Source: JBFLYE01 sp040756715 [NCBI: bacterium] (GTDB lineage Bacteria > UBA9089 > UBA9088). From it: a stretch of 11,118 bases of DNA. Below are positions 1 through 6,791 of this stretch, piece by piece; within the stretch, counting starts at the first letter, position 1; each line of letters starts with the position of its first letter. The position numbers and the translations under genes were made by a program. Where the stretch lies: the NCBI GenBank assembly GCA_040756715.1, contig JBFLYE010000004.1, positions 1 through 11,118 of the forward strand, in the 5' to 3' direction. Below the pieces are notes generated by a model. The model had not been told where the DNA came from, did no database searches, and worked only from the letters and a program-made list of their open reading frames with translations.

Positions 1-108
1 AGAAGGGCTTATGGTTATAGGGATAAGGAGTATATGAAACTAAAAATTATTCAAGGTTGTTCCTCTATCGGTGTCTTTAAACCCTATCCCTATCCTCATG
101 CACCATAA
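1..108 (+). CDS. 3' end of a transposase, probably ISL3 family (partial)
   Basis: The frame starting at base 1 is open to a TAA at 106-108 and gives about 35 residues beginning RRAYGYRDKEYMKLKI. That arrangement of basic and aromatic residues (RRAYGYR, then xEYxxLKI) is what I recall for the C-terminal end of DDE transposases of the ISL3 (IS204/IS1001/IS1165) group, which cut and paste their element through paired terminal inverted repeats. The catalytic part lies outside the window to the left. The family call is supported by the sequence just downstream, which reads like an ISL3 terminal repeat on the other strand. A Shine-Dalgarno-like AAGGAG (25-30) sits only three bases before an in-frame ATG at 34; I regard it as chance inside the coding region. 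The family assignment rests on a short tail and on memory, so it is moderate. Confidence 0.55.
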   Translation, partial: RRAYGYRDKEYMKLKIIQGCSSIGVFKPYPYPHAP

Positions 109-121
109 TTCACGATGAGCC
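1..121. mobile_element. right end of an insertion sequence, probably ISL3 family
   Basis: Read on the minus strand from 121 inward, the sequence begins GGCTCATCGTGAATTATGG. This resembles the GGCTCTTCGTAA-type terminal inverted repeats of ISL3-family elements, and it follows a transposase-like C-terminus by 13 bases. The next eight bases (122-129, ATAAAAAA) are the kind of AT-rich 8-bp target that ISL3 elements duplicate. The left end and the matching duplicate lie outside the window, so the boundary is inferred. An imperfect inverted repeat inside the element pairs TTATGGT...TAGGGATAAGG (9-28) with the segment at 82-108. Confidence 0.5.
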
Positions 122-139
122 ATAAAAAATTATGAACCA

Positions 140-565
140 ATGGTTGTTCCAATAAGGCTAAGCAATGCCCCCTGCTTTATCTATTACAAGAGATTACCTA
201 TTACCTCAAAAGATAGCCTCCTTGAGAAAGAGATTCAAAAGGAAATAAAGATTAACTACCAGCCAATTGAGAATATAAAGGCGATGGAGATGGTCTGGGA
301 TTGTGGGACAAGGCTCTTTAAGCGAGGGGGTCTATTTTTTAATAAAAGAAGGATTGATTGGGCAATATTGGAATGGGAAAAGGCAATAGCATTAAATGCA
401 TTGAATCCATCAAATCTGGTGCAGGCACATTACTGGCTAGGTGTTTCCTATCTTAGGAAAGGAAGGAAAGAAGAAGCAAGGCTTCAATTTAAAAAGGTTT
501 TAGAAAAAGAGCCAAATAATAAAGATGCCCTATCTATCCTTGAGGATATACAGAAAATGAAATAA
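140..565 (+). CDS. TPR-repeat protein, probably truncated at its 5' end by the adjacent insertion sequence
   Basis: The last 75 or so residues of this 141-residue ORF form two tetratricopeptide repeats: a helix pair around DWAILEWEKAIALN, then AHYWLGVSYLRKGRKEEA and a capping helix. TPRs are protein-protein interaction scaffolds; the partner cannot be told. The N-terminal half (residues 1-65) matches nothing I recognise. No Shine-Dalgarno precedes the ATG at 140. The frame is open leftward to a stop at 116-118, just inside the inferred insertion sequence end at 121, so the original gene probably began further left and the insertion replaced its start. A 9-bp tandem duplication (389-397 and 398-406) adds an extra ALN between the first repeat helix and the usual NPSN turn. 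Expression is doubtful unless driven from the element. Function unknown. Confidence 0.6.
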   Translation: MVVPIRLSNAPCFIYYKRLPITSKDSLLEKEIQKEIKINYQPIENIKAMEMVWDCGTRLFKRGGLFFNKRRIDWAILEWEKAIALNALNPSNLVQAHYWLGVSYLRKGRKEEARLQFKKVLEKEPNNKDALSILEDIQKMK

Positions 566-574
566 AAATTTTTC

Positions 575-605
575 TTGCAAAATTTTTTGTTTATGGATGT
601 ATAAT
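575..605 (+). promoter_or_regulatory. sigma70-type promoter for the secreted beta-helix gene
   Basis: A -35 candidate TTGCAA (575-580) and a perfect -10 TATAAT (600-605) are separated by 19 bases. Transcription would start near 612, giving a leader of about 145 nt before the ATG at 757. The -10 is exact; the spacing is slightly long. Placement between two same-strand genes and ahead of a structured leader supports the call. Confidence 0.55.
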
Positions 606-710
606 TATCTATCGTCGCAATGAAAGATTTTGGAAAAGATTATAAAGATTATAAAAGTATGAGGGTGGTTAAACCTAACCGCCCGGAAAGGTTTTTATAT
701 AAAATCAAAG

Positions 711-738
711 GCAGGTTCAATAAAGAGCCGGCTTTTTT
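711..738 (+). terminator. terminator-like stem-loop upstream of the ribosome binding site
   Basis: GCAGGTTC (711-718) and GAGCCGGC (725-732) form an 8-bp stem with one mismatch and one G-U pair around the loop AATAAA, directly followed by TTTTTT (733-738). It lies inside the leader of the secreted-protein gene, before its strong Shine-Dalgarno. It therefore suits premature termination (attenuation) better than termination of the upstream TPR gene, whose stop is 145 bases earlier and on the far side of the promoter. Confidence 0.5.
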
Positions 739-742
739 ATTT

Positions 743-748
743 AGGAGG
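743..748 (+). promoter_or_regulatory. strong Shine-Dalgarno AGGAGG deciding the ATG at 757
   Basis: AGGAGG lies eight bases before the ATG at 757. This is the best ribosome binding site in the window and shows that the intended start of the secreted protein is 757, not the TTG at 869 that opens the long frame. Confidence 0.75.
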
Positions 749-756
749 TCAGTGAA

Positions 757-868
757 ATGAAAAGAGGAATCTTTGAGATTTTGATGGCGGTGGGATTTAT
801 GGCTTGCAAGATAGCCTGGGCTTAAGACTTATGTTTCTGGGACAATTACAGGTGATACAACCTGGAAT
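757..868 (+). pseudogene. signal-peptide part of the beta-helix gene, separated from it by a one-base frameshift
   Basis: From the ATG at 757 the frame encodes 22 residues, MKRGIFEILMAVGFMACKIAWA, then TAA at 823-825. It has a basic start, a hydrophobic stretch and a typical AWA signal peptidase site, but no mature protein follows in frame. One base over, from 824, the sequence reads KTYVSGTITGDTTWN and runs without a stop into the long frame that opens formally at TTG 869. Removing one T from the CTT at 821-823 would give AWA followed by KTYVSG, a normal export-signal junction. The hydrophobic core also carries Glu7 and Lys18, which would weaken export. Either the gene is decaying or the assembly has an extra base. 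The strong ribosome binding site shows this was the real N-terminus. Confidence 0.75.
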
Positions 869-3697
869 TTGACAGGAAGCCCATATATTGCAACCGATAC
901 CGTATATGTCGCCAATGGAGTTAAATTGACCATTGAGCCAGGGGTAACCGTAAGGTTCGCAACAGAAACATCTTTAATCTGCTATGGCACATTGAATGCT
1001 ATTGGCAATCCTACAGGAACAATTACATTTACCTCCAGCCAGACTACACCATCTGCAGGCGATTGGAAAGGGATTAAGCTTTCTGGAAGTGGAGCAAGCG
1101 GAAGTCAGATAAGCTGGTGCAATATAGGGTATGCAAAGCAGGCGGTTTATTTGGAAAATATATCTTCTATTGTGATTATAAATAATTATATCCACGACAA
1201 TAAAGGAAATGATGGTGGATTACTTGGTGAAATAGGTTGTGGGATATATCTTTATCAATCAACAAACAATATAATATCAGAAAATTCAATCTTCCAAAAT
1301 ACAGGTGGCCAAGGAGGAAGAACTAGTTGGGACGGTGTAGGTGGTAGAGGCGGAATTGGTTGTGGAATCTATCTTTCAAATTCAACAAACAATGCAATAT
1401 CAGAAAATACAATATTAAATAATACAGGAGGTAATGGAGGAGCAGGAGATGGCCATAGTGCAGGTGGCCAGCCTGGTAATGGCTATGGAATATATATTGA
1501 GTCAAATAGCTATAATAATACAATTACAACTACGAATACCTATAACAATGAGCCAATCCATTATTACTGCAATCAAGCAGGAATTACTATTGAAAATCAA
1601 ATATTAACCCTGGCTGGCTCTGGCTCAACCAATCTGGGAAGGATTGTCTTAATCAATTGTTCTAATTTTACAATAAGAAACAACACAATTTCTGGTGGAA
1701 TTGGCCAGAATGGAATAACCGGTAGCTATGGGAGTTCAGGTGGCCCTGGTGGCATTGGCTGTGGAATTTACCTTGAAACATCAACCAATGGTACAATTAC
1801 CAATAACACAATATTCCAAAACACAGGAGGTCGGGGAGGAGCGGGTGGCTTGTGGGGTTCAAATGGCAGTCCTGGACAGTGCTATGGAATATACTCCATC
1901 TCAAACTCTAATCCCACCATTCATTGCAACAACCTCTCTGCCAACAAAAACGGCGACTTAACCAAAGGCTATGGTGTCTATCACGATGGAAGTTCTGGAA
2001 CAATCTCTGCTACTTACAATTGGTGGGGAGCAAATTCAGGTCCAGAGCATCCCATAACAAATCCATCAGGTCAGGGTGATAAGGTATCTGATTGGGTTGA
2101 TTATAGACCTTATCTTACTGGAACATTTACAGGACCAAGTGTTTCGCTTGTTCCAACATCAGGGTTAATTGGAACAGAAGTAAAGATTGAAAGCTATGGC
2201 TTTGCCACAGAAAGCACAATTTCCATTACCTTCGCCACCCACTCCACCATCACCACCACCCAATCAAGCCCCCTCGGCACTTTCTCCACAACCTTTGTCG
2301 TAAGCACCCAATCCCCTGGCACAAAGGTTATTACCGCCACAGATTCCTATGGAAACTATGCCACCACGACATTTATCCTCCTTCCACCCACCTTCTTAAG
2401 GGTTATTCCACAATCAAGGATTGTGGCAAAAGGGGATGAATTTGTTAGCGAGATAAAGATTGATGATGTCAGGAATATGGCCGTGGTTGGGGTTTATCTA
2501 TCGTTTGACCCAGATGTGCTTGAGGTTTCTACAATAACAGAGGGAGGATTTCCTTCAGGTGGAATGGTGATGAAGAAAACATTTAACAATGCAAATGGAC
2601 ATATTGATTATAGTGTTGGTCTTTTATCAGGCTCATCATCTGGTTCGGGTGTTTTATGCTCAATAAGGTTTAGAGGAAAGGAGGGTGGAACCTCAAGCAT
2701 TAGGTTTGACTTTGATATTTTAGGCAATCGCAATACAAAGATTATAGATACACAAAGCAATCTTATTCCATTTAACAAAGAAGAATCTTTAATCTATGTT
2801 GCCACAGGGCTTTCCATCTTTCCAAAGGATAAAACAATAATGGCAGGAAATAGCCAAATTTATAATGCCTATGCTATTTGCGGAGGATTAAATGTAGATG
2901 TTACTGGCTCAACCACATTTACCTCAAACGGTGGGGGTTCCTGGACAACTAATTCCTTTGAGGCACATTACATTGGAACTTACACTATAACAGGAACATT
3001 CTTAAGCTTAATGGGAACAACAAGTGTAATTATAACCCCAGGAACACCAACCAGCCTTATTTATGTCTCAGGCAATAACCAAACCCAAAATTGCCAAGAA
3101 ACCTTAGCAAACCCATTTGTTTGTAAGGTAGAGGATTTTTACCACAACCCTTGCGATGATGTCTTAATAGATTGGGAAATTACAGAAAATCCCATTGGTG
3201 CATCTGGATTTAGCCTATCAGCCACACAGACTTTAACAAACCTACAGGGAACATCGGCAACCTACCTTACCTTAGGAACAGAGCCACCTGGGACTTGGAC
3301 CATTGAGGCAAGAAATACATCCCTTTCTGGTTCACCGATTATCTTTAAAGCCTATTCTCTAAGAAGGTTTGGCTCAATCTCGGGAACCTCTCTTATTGAT
3401 CGAGGAACAGAGGCACAAAGACAAGCTGGAATATTAGTAAGATTGGTTGAAACCGGAGAGACAAAAACAACAAATGCAGACTCTTACTTTATCTTTAGCA
3501 ATATTCCAGTAGGAACCTATACTTTATCCTTTACCTACCCTGGGGCAACCCCAGCTACAAAAACCGATGTCTTGATAACCAAAACCCAATTTAATGACAC
3601 CACAGACATTGGAACAATAACCCTAATTGCTGGAGACCCCAATGGAGATGGCCAGATAAATATCTTAACTGGCCATCTTAGGAAAACCCCTCTTTAA
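869..3697 (+). CDS. secreted parallel beta-helix protein with cohesin-like and carboxypeptidase-regulatory-like domains (frameshifted at both ends)
   Basis: A large extracellular or surface protein; its ligand is unknown. Numbering from TTG 869: residues 15-35 hold the ANGVKLTIEPGVTVRF entry motif typical of bacterial right-handed beta-helix proteins. Residues 90-360 are helix rungs with NNTI/ENSI turns and glycine-rich insertions recurring every 41 residues. The closing motif YNWWGANSGP is at 383-392. Residues 424-505 form an Ig-like repeat rich in Thr/Ser, and about 508-645 resemble a cohesin fold (VVGVYLSFDPDVLEV). Residues 645-830 look like further Ig-like modules, 833-920 a carboxypeptidase-regulatory-like module (NIPVGTYTLSF), and 922-931 half a dockerin EF-hand (GDPNGDGQIN). 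The frame then ends abruptly. The true start is the signal peptide at 757, one frame away, so 869 is only a formal start. Domain calls come from sequence style; no enzyme active site is visible. Confidence 0.8.
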   Translation: MTGSPYIATDTVYVANGVKLTIEPGVTVRFATETSLICYGTLNAIGNPTGTITFTSSQTTPSAGDWKGIKLSGSGASGSQISWCNIGYAKQAVYLENISSIVIINNYIHDNKGNDGGLLGEIGCGIYLYQSTNNIISENSIFQNTGGQGGRTSWDGVGGRGGIGCGIYLSNSTNNAISENTILNNTGGNGGAGDGHSAGGQPGNGYGIYIESNSYNNTITTTNTYNNEPIHYYCNQAGITIENQILTLAGSGSTNLGRIVLINCSNFTIRNNTISGGIGQNGITGSYGSSGGPGGIGCGIYLETSTNGTITNNTIFQNTGGRGGAGGLWGSNGSPGQCYGIYSISNSNPTIHCNNLSANKNGDLTKGYGVYHDGSSGTISATYNWWGANSGPEHPITNPSGQGDKVSDWVDYRPYLTGTFTGPSVSLVPTSGLIGTEVKIESYGFATESTISITFATHSTITTTQSSPLGTFSTTFVVSTQSPGTKVITATDSYGNYATTTFILLPPTFLRVIPQSRIVAKGDEFVSEIKIDDVRNMAVVGVYLSFDPDVLEVSTITEGGFPSGGMVMKKTFNNANGHIDYSVGLLSGSSSGSGVLCSIRFRGKEGGTSSIRFDFDILGNRNTKIIDTQSNLIPFNKEESLIYVATGLSIFPKDKTIMAGNSQIYNAYAICGGLNVDVTGSTTFTSNGGGSWTTNSFEAHYIGTYTITGTFLSLMGTTSVIITPGTPTSLIYVSGNNQTQNCQETLANPFVCKVEDFYHNPCDDVLIDWEITENPIGASGFSLSATQTLTNLQGTSATYLTLGTEPPGTWTIEARNTSLSGSPIIFKAYSLRRFGSISGTSLIDRGTEAQRQAGILVRLVETGETKTTNADSYFIFSNIPVGTYTLSFTYPGATPATKTDVLITKTQFNDTTDIGTITLIAGDPNGDGQINILTGHLRKTPL
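1235..1891 (+). repeat. 41-residue (123-bp) glycine-rich repeats inside the beta-helix
   Basis: The motif G[CY]GIY[LI] followed by STNN-type turns, an NTGG stretch and a Gly-rich loop begins at residues 123, 164 and 205 (nt 1235, 1358, 1481). It begins again at residue 297 (nt 1757), with a last GIYS 41 residues further on. The exact 41-residue spacing is kept although the glycine loops differ. This is coding tandem duplication, degenerate at DNA level, and suggests two of these blocks flank a non-repeated stretch of about 90 residues. Confidence 0.6.
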
Positions 3698-3768
3698 AAG
3701 GCCTTTACTTCTACAAGCTTTCTGCGGGAGAATTCTCTGAAACCAAGGCTATGGTGATTGGGAAGTAG
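3698..3768 (+). pseudogene. orphan C-terminal sorting-tail-like remnant of the beta-helix gene
   Basis: In the frame one base back from the long ORF, after a TAG at 3679-3681, the sequence reads ENPSLKGLYFYKLSAGEF and ends ETKAMVIGK with TAG at 3766-3768. GxYFYKLSAGxFSxTKxMVxxK is the classic last strand and tail of FlgD-Ig-like/type IX-type C-terminal domains on secreted proteins of candidate phyla. It directly follows half of a dockerin EF-hand in the other frame. One extra base in the A4C4 run at 3683-3690 would join the frames, but the joined sequence is still not a normal domain, so a deletion between dockerin and tail is more likely. Its last 20 bases overlap the 3' end of pyrG on the opposite strand. 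Confidence 0.65.
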
Positions 3769-5350
3769 AGGCTATACTGCTTTTTATAAATGCAGAAAAC
3801 AAGGGATGTGGTGCGGTTGGTTTTGATTGGAATTCGGGGTGAAATTGAACCGCCACAAACCAGGGGTGATCTTTTAACTCAACAATCTCAACCAGGTTTT
3901 CCTCTGGATATATTCCTGTAATCCTTATCCCTACATCCTCTAATATCTTCCTATATTTGTTATTAAACTCATACCTGTGCCTATGCCTTTCCTTTACAAG
4001 CTCCTTTTGGTATGCCTTATATGCAAGGCTGTTTTTTTCTATTCTACAGGGATATATCCCAAGCCTCATTGTTCCTCCCTTTTTCTTTATTATTATTCCC
4101 CTTTGCTTTTTCATCAGGTCAATCACAGGATAGGAGGTATTTTGGTCAAACTCAGATGAATTTGCATTAGAAAGCCCTGCCAAATCTCTTGCTATATCAA
4201 TTACAGCACATTGAAGCCCAAGGCATATCCCAAGAAATGGGACTTTATTAACCCTGGCAAATTTAGCTGCCTTTATCTTCCCTTCTATCCCTCTATATCC
4301 AAATCCACCAGGGATGAGGATTCCATTGACACCTAAAAGCTCATCCAAAATGTTTTTACTTTCTGCGTCAACCCATTTTATCTTTACCTTGCAATTGTTT
4401 GCTATGCCACCGTGATACAATGCCTCAACAATAGATTTATAGGCATCCTTAATCTGGATATACTTTCCCACAATAGCAATTTTTGTCTTTTTCTTTGCAT
4501 TTTTTATTTTAAAAACCATATCTTCCCATTCTTTAAAATTGTCCTTTTGAAAAGAAAGGGAAAGGGATTTTATTATTGCCCTATCCAAACCCTGTTTTTT
4601 AAAGCTTAAAGGAACCTCATAAATGCTCTCTACATCATATGCATCTATTACATTCTCCTTTCTGACATTACAAAAGAGGGAAATCTTTTCCTTTAGAGAG
4701 GAAGATAATGGTTTTTGTGTCCTGCAGAGCAAAATATCGGGTTGAATTCCTATTTCCCTTAATTTCATTACCGAGTGCTGGGTTGGTTTTGTCTTTGCCT
4801 CATCGCAGGAAGAAATATATGGAACAAGGGTAAGGTGGATATACAAAACATTTTCCCTTCCCATCTCCCTTCCCAATTGCCTTATTGCCTCAAGGTAGGG
4901 AAGGCTTTCTATATCACCAACCGTCCCTCCCAATTCAATGATTGCAACATCTATATTTTTAGAAACCATTTTTATACATCCCTTTATCTCATCGGTGATA
5001 TGGGGGATAACCTGAACCGTATTTCCAAGGTATTCTCCCTTTCTCTCCTTCCTTATAACCTCATAATATATCTTTCCCGTGGTCACATTGTTTTTCTTGG
5101 TTATCTTTGCTTCTGTGAACCTTTCATAATGGCCAAGGTCTAGGTCTGTCTCAGCACCATCAGAGGTTACATAGACCTCACCATGCTGGTATGGATTCAT
5201 CGTGCCTGGGTCTACATTGATATATGGGTCAAGCTTTTGGAGGGTTATCTTTAATCCAAGCGATTCCAGAATTGTTCCAATAGAAGAGGCAGCTATTCCC
5301 TTTCCCAAAGAAGAAACCACACCACCGGTTACAAAGATATATTTAACCAC
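3749..5350 (-). CDS. pyrG: CTP synthase
   Basis: CTP synthase (glutamine-hydrolysing) makes CTP from UTP, ATP and glutamine, the last step of de novo pyrimidine nucleotide synthesis, in the cytosol. At 533 residues it is normal for the family. The N-terminal amidoligase domain (1-270) starts [15 protein letters not shown], with the nucleotide-binding loop near 9-19. It continues [19 protein letters not shown] (41-59), [11 protein letters not shown] (68-78) and the GGTVGDIES motif (141-149). The C-terminal class I glutamine amidotransferase domain (about 290-525) has the oxyanion-strand motif PGGFGYRG and the nucleophile Cys376 in GICLG, with His504 and Glu506 in FHPEF completing the triad. 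The start is GTG (5350-5348), one base after the yidC stop, with AGGA upstream. Third gene of the panD-yidC-pyrG run. The last ten residues ([10 protein letters not shown]) lie partly over the remnant tail of the convergent gene. No clear terminator follows. Confidence 0.97.
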   Translation of the reverse strand: MVKYIFVTGGVVSSLGKGIAASSIGTILESLGLKITLQKLDPYINVDPGTMNPYQHGEVYVTSDGAETDLDLGHYERFTEAKITKKNNVTTGKIYYEVIRKERKGEYLGNTVQVIPHITDEIKGCIKMVSKNIDVAIIELGGTVGDIESLPYLEAIRQLGREMGRENVLYIHLTLVPYISSCDEAKTKPTQHSVMKLREIGIQPDILLCRTQKPLSSSLKEKISLFCNVRKENVIDAYDVESIYEVPLSFKKQGLDRAIIKSLSLSFQKDNFKEWEDMVFKIKNAKKKTKIAIVGKYIQIKDAYKSIVEALYHGGIANNCKVKIKWVDAESKNILDELLGVNGILIPGGFGYRGIEGKIKAAKFARVNKVPFLGICLGLQCAVIDIARDLAGLSNANSSEFDQNTSYPVIDLMKKQRGIIIKKKGGTMRLGIYPCRIEKNSLAYKAYQKELVKERHRHRYEFNNKYRKILEDVGIRITGIYPEENLVEIVELKDHPWFVAVQFHPEFQSKPTAPHPLFSAFIKSSIASTSQSP

Positions 5351-5351
5351 C

Positions 5352-6791
5352 CTAAATTCCTATCCCTTTCTCTATAAGCCAATGCTCAAAAATTGTGAGA
5401 ATATTCTGAACAAGCCAATACAAAACAAGGCCTGATGGAAAACCAAGAAACAAAAATGTCATCACTAATGGCATAATAAGCATCATCTTCTCTGTGCTTG
5501 GATCCTGGGTTGAGGGTGTCATCTTCTGCTGAATAAACATGGTAAGACCCATAAGTATAGGAAGGACAAAATAGGGATCCTTTAATGAAAGGTCTTTTAT
5601 CCATAAAACAAATGGTGCACCGCGAAGCTCAATCCCTTTATCCAAAGCACTATAAAGGGCAAAGAATATGGGTATCTGAAGGATAAGGGGAAGGCAGCCA
5701 CCAAATGGATTGACATTATGCTCCTTGTATAGCCTCATCATCTCCTTTTGAATTGTCTCATGGTCATCTTTGTGCTTTTCCCTTAATTTCTCTATGTGTG
5801 GCTTTATTGCCTGCATCTTCTTCATCATTTTAAAATTCTTTCTAGTAAGAGGATGTAAGAGAACCTTGACAATTAAGGTTAAAAGAATAATTGCTACCCC
5901 ATAATTTCCAATAAGCTTATAGAAAAAGACCAGGGCAAGAATAATAATCTTTGAAAGAAACCATAATCCAGAAAGGCTTTCAAGCCCAACCCCCTTTAAT
6001 ATTTTATAATCTCTAGGTCCTGCATATACCATTATTTTGTTTTTAATTACCTCATTTGGTTTAAGGGAATACCTTGGAAAGAAAGCCTTTATATCCTCTG
6101 GGGAGAGCAAAATAGAGGAAAACCTCATTTCTGGCTTTACCACAAAAAGAAAATACTTATCCTGTGTCCCTACCCAGTTAATTGCTTCATCGTTTTTTAA
6201 GACATTTTTAGCCTTTTTTATTCCAGAAGCCGTCTGATAAAGAAATGGGTTTTCCTTAAGCTCAGGATCCTGACCAAGTGAGCTTTTTAATGAAAAGCAA
6301 ACCCATGGAATGGTTATTGGCTTGTCTTCTTTATTTATAAATGAAAGGTTCATCGTAAATGGATAGGTTGAGGAAGAAAATTCATATTTTTTTATTATCT
6401 TAAATGATTGCAGGTCATAGACAAAGCCATCTTTTGAAAATTCATTTGGAAATATCTCCTTTTCCTCTAAAAAAATAGAGAATGTATCTTTATCCTTTAT
6501 TATTGTATATGGAAGGCCCTTTCTATCCTTAAATTTTAAAAGGTTTAAGGATTTGATTGTTCCCTTTTGGGAAAGGGCTAATGAAAATAGGGAATTTTTA
6601 AAGATAAGCTCTTTTTCATCAACCAAAGGAAGGCTGGGTTCTTTAGTCTCTATTGGGGGCTTTTGAACAACCTCGTTTTTAACAAAAGAGGGCTTTATTT
6701 GTTTAATTTCCTTTTTTTTTGGAAGAAAGAGGGAATGAATGTAGAGGATTAGGAATGAAAGAATAATAAATAGAACAAGCCTTTTCTCCAT
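5352..6791 (-). CDS. yidC: membrane protein insertase YidC (Oxa1 family)
   Basis: YidC inserts and folds inner-membrane proteins, alone or with the Sec translocon. At 479 residues it is the Gram-negative form. There is an N-terminal signal-anchor helix (about 5-23) and a large periplasmic beta domain (about 60-270, for example [16 protein letters not shown] at 205-220). The conserved Oxa1 core follows: helices near 280-312, 360-385, 407-422 and 436-470, and a charged cytoplasmic hairpin ([20 protein letters not shown]) after the first core helix. In that helix the charged residue that is Arg in Escherichia coli and Bacillus YidC is Lys309 ([11 protein letters not shown]). The ATG shares its A with the panD TAA (TAATG). 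The gene is usually next to rnpA and jag; here it sits between panD and pyrG instead. Confidence 0.95.
   Translation of the reverse strand: MEKRLVLFIILSFLILYIHSLFLPKKKEIKQIKPSFVKNEVVQKPPIETKEPSLPLVDEKELIFKNSLFSLALSQKGTIKSLNLLKFKDRKGLPYTIIKDKDTFSIFLEEKEIFPNEFSKDGFVYDLQSFKIIKKYEFSSSTYPFTMNLSFINKEDKPITIPWVCFSLKSSLGQDPELKENPFLYQTASGIKKAKNVLKNDEAINWVGTQDKYFLFVVKPEMRFSSILLSPEDIKAFFPRYSLKPNEVIKNKIMVYAGPRDYKILKGVGLESLSGLWFLSKIIILALVFFYKLIGNYGVAIILLTLIVKVLLHPLTRKNFKMMKKMQAIKPHIEKLREKHKDDHETIQKEMMRLYKEHNVNPFGGCLPLILQIPIFFALYSALDKGIELRGAPFVLWIKDLSLKDPYFVLPILMGLTMFIQQKMTPSTQDPSTEKMMLIMPLVMTFLFLGFPSGLVLYWLVQNILTIFEHWLIEKGIGI

Larger units (their letters stand above)
612..748 (+). promoter_or_regulatory. 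structured 5' leader, candidate attenuator or riboswitch-like element
   Basis: Between the predicted transcript start and the Shine-Dalgarno there are two stem-loops. The first has arms at 663-670 and 677-684 (GGGTGGTT against AACCGCCC, one G-U pair) around the loop AAACCT. The second (711-732) is followed by six T and looks like an intrinsic terminator. The first loop is complementary to AGGTTT at 689-694 (possible pseudoknot). With neighbouring bases it also matches 7 of 8 positions of the terminator's 5' arm (713-720), so the two pairings would exclude each other. Upstream is a 9-bp direct repeat, AAAGATTAT twice, near 634-651. I do not recognise a described riboswitch class. The evidence is pairing seen by eye only. 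Confidence 0.4.

Noticed and set aside
34-108. A 24-codon ORF with AAGGAG just upstream
   Set aside because: The frame is open from base 1 and reads as a transposase C-terminus; the Shine-Dalgarno-like bases are only three bases from the ATG.
606-756. A known riboswitch class (c-di-GMP-I, TPP, SAM, fluoride, preQ1)
   Set aside because: The invariant sequences of these classes, such as CGCAAAGC or CTGAGA, are absent, so it is reported only as an unassigned structured leader.
815-830. Programmed +1 frameshift at GCT TAA joining the signal peptide to the mature protein
   Set aside because: It lacks the CTT-TGA-C type slippery context and upstream stimulator known from prfB; Ala tRNA would re-pair poorly. 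Mutation or sequence error is simpler.
1235-1891. Repeats as a CRISPR array or DNA-level satellite
   Set aside because: The units are degenerate, in frame, and explained by repeated beta-helix coils.
1728-1961. Alternative-frame and antisense ORFs inside the beta-helix gene
   Set aside because: Low-complexity translations with no ribosome binding site, opposite or out of frame to a clear domain protein.
3540-3554. Perfect CTGGGG/CCCCAG hairpin with a CAA loop as terminator
   Set aside because: It lies in the coding region before the dockerin-like sequence and no T-run follows.
3695-3706. AAAGGCCTTT palindrome or TTTAAAA slippery site at the end of the long frame
   Set aside because: A -1 slip at this site does not lead from the ORF frame to the tail frame, and the short palindrome has no terminator features.
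4775-5143. 122-codon plus-strand ORF opposite pyrG
   Set aside because: The opposite strand is unmistakable CTP synthase; the translation looks like no known protein.
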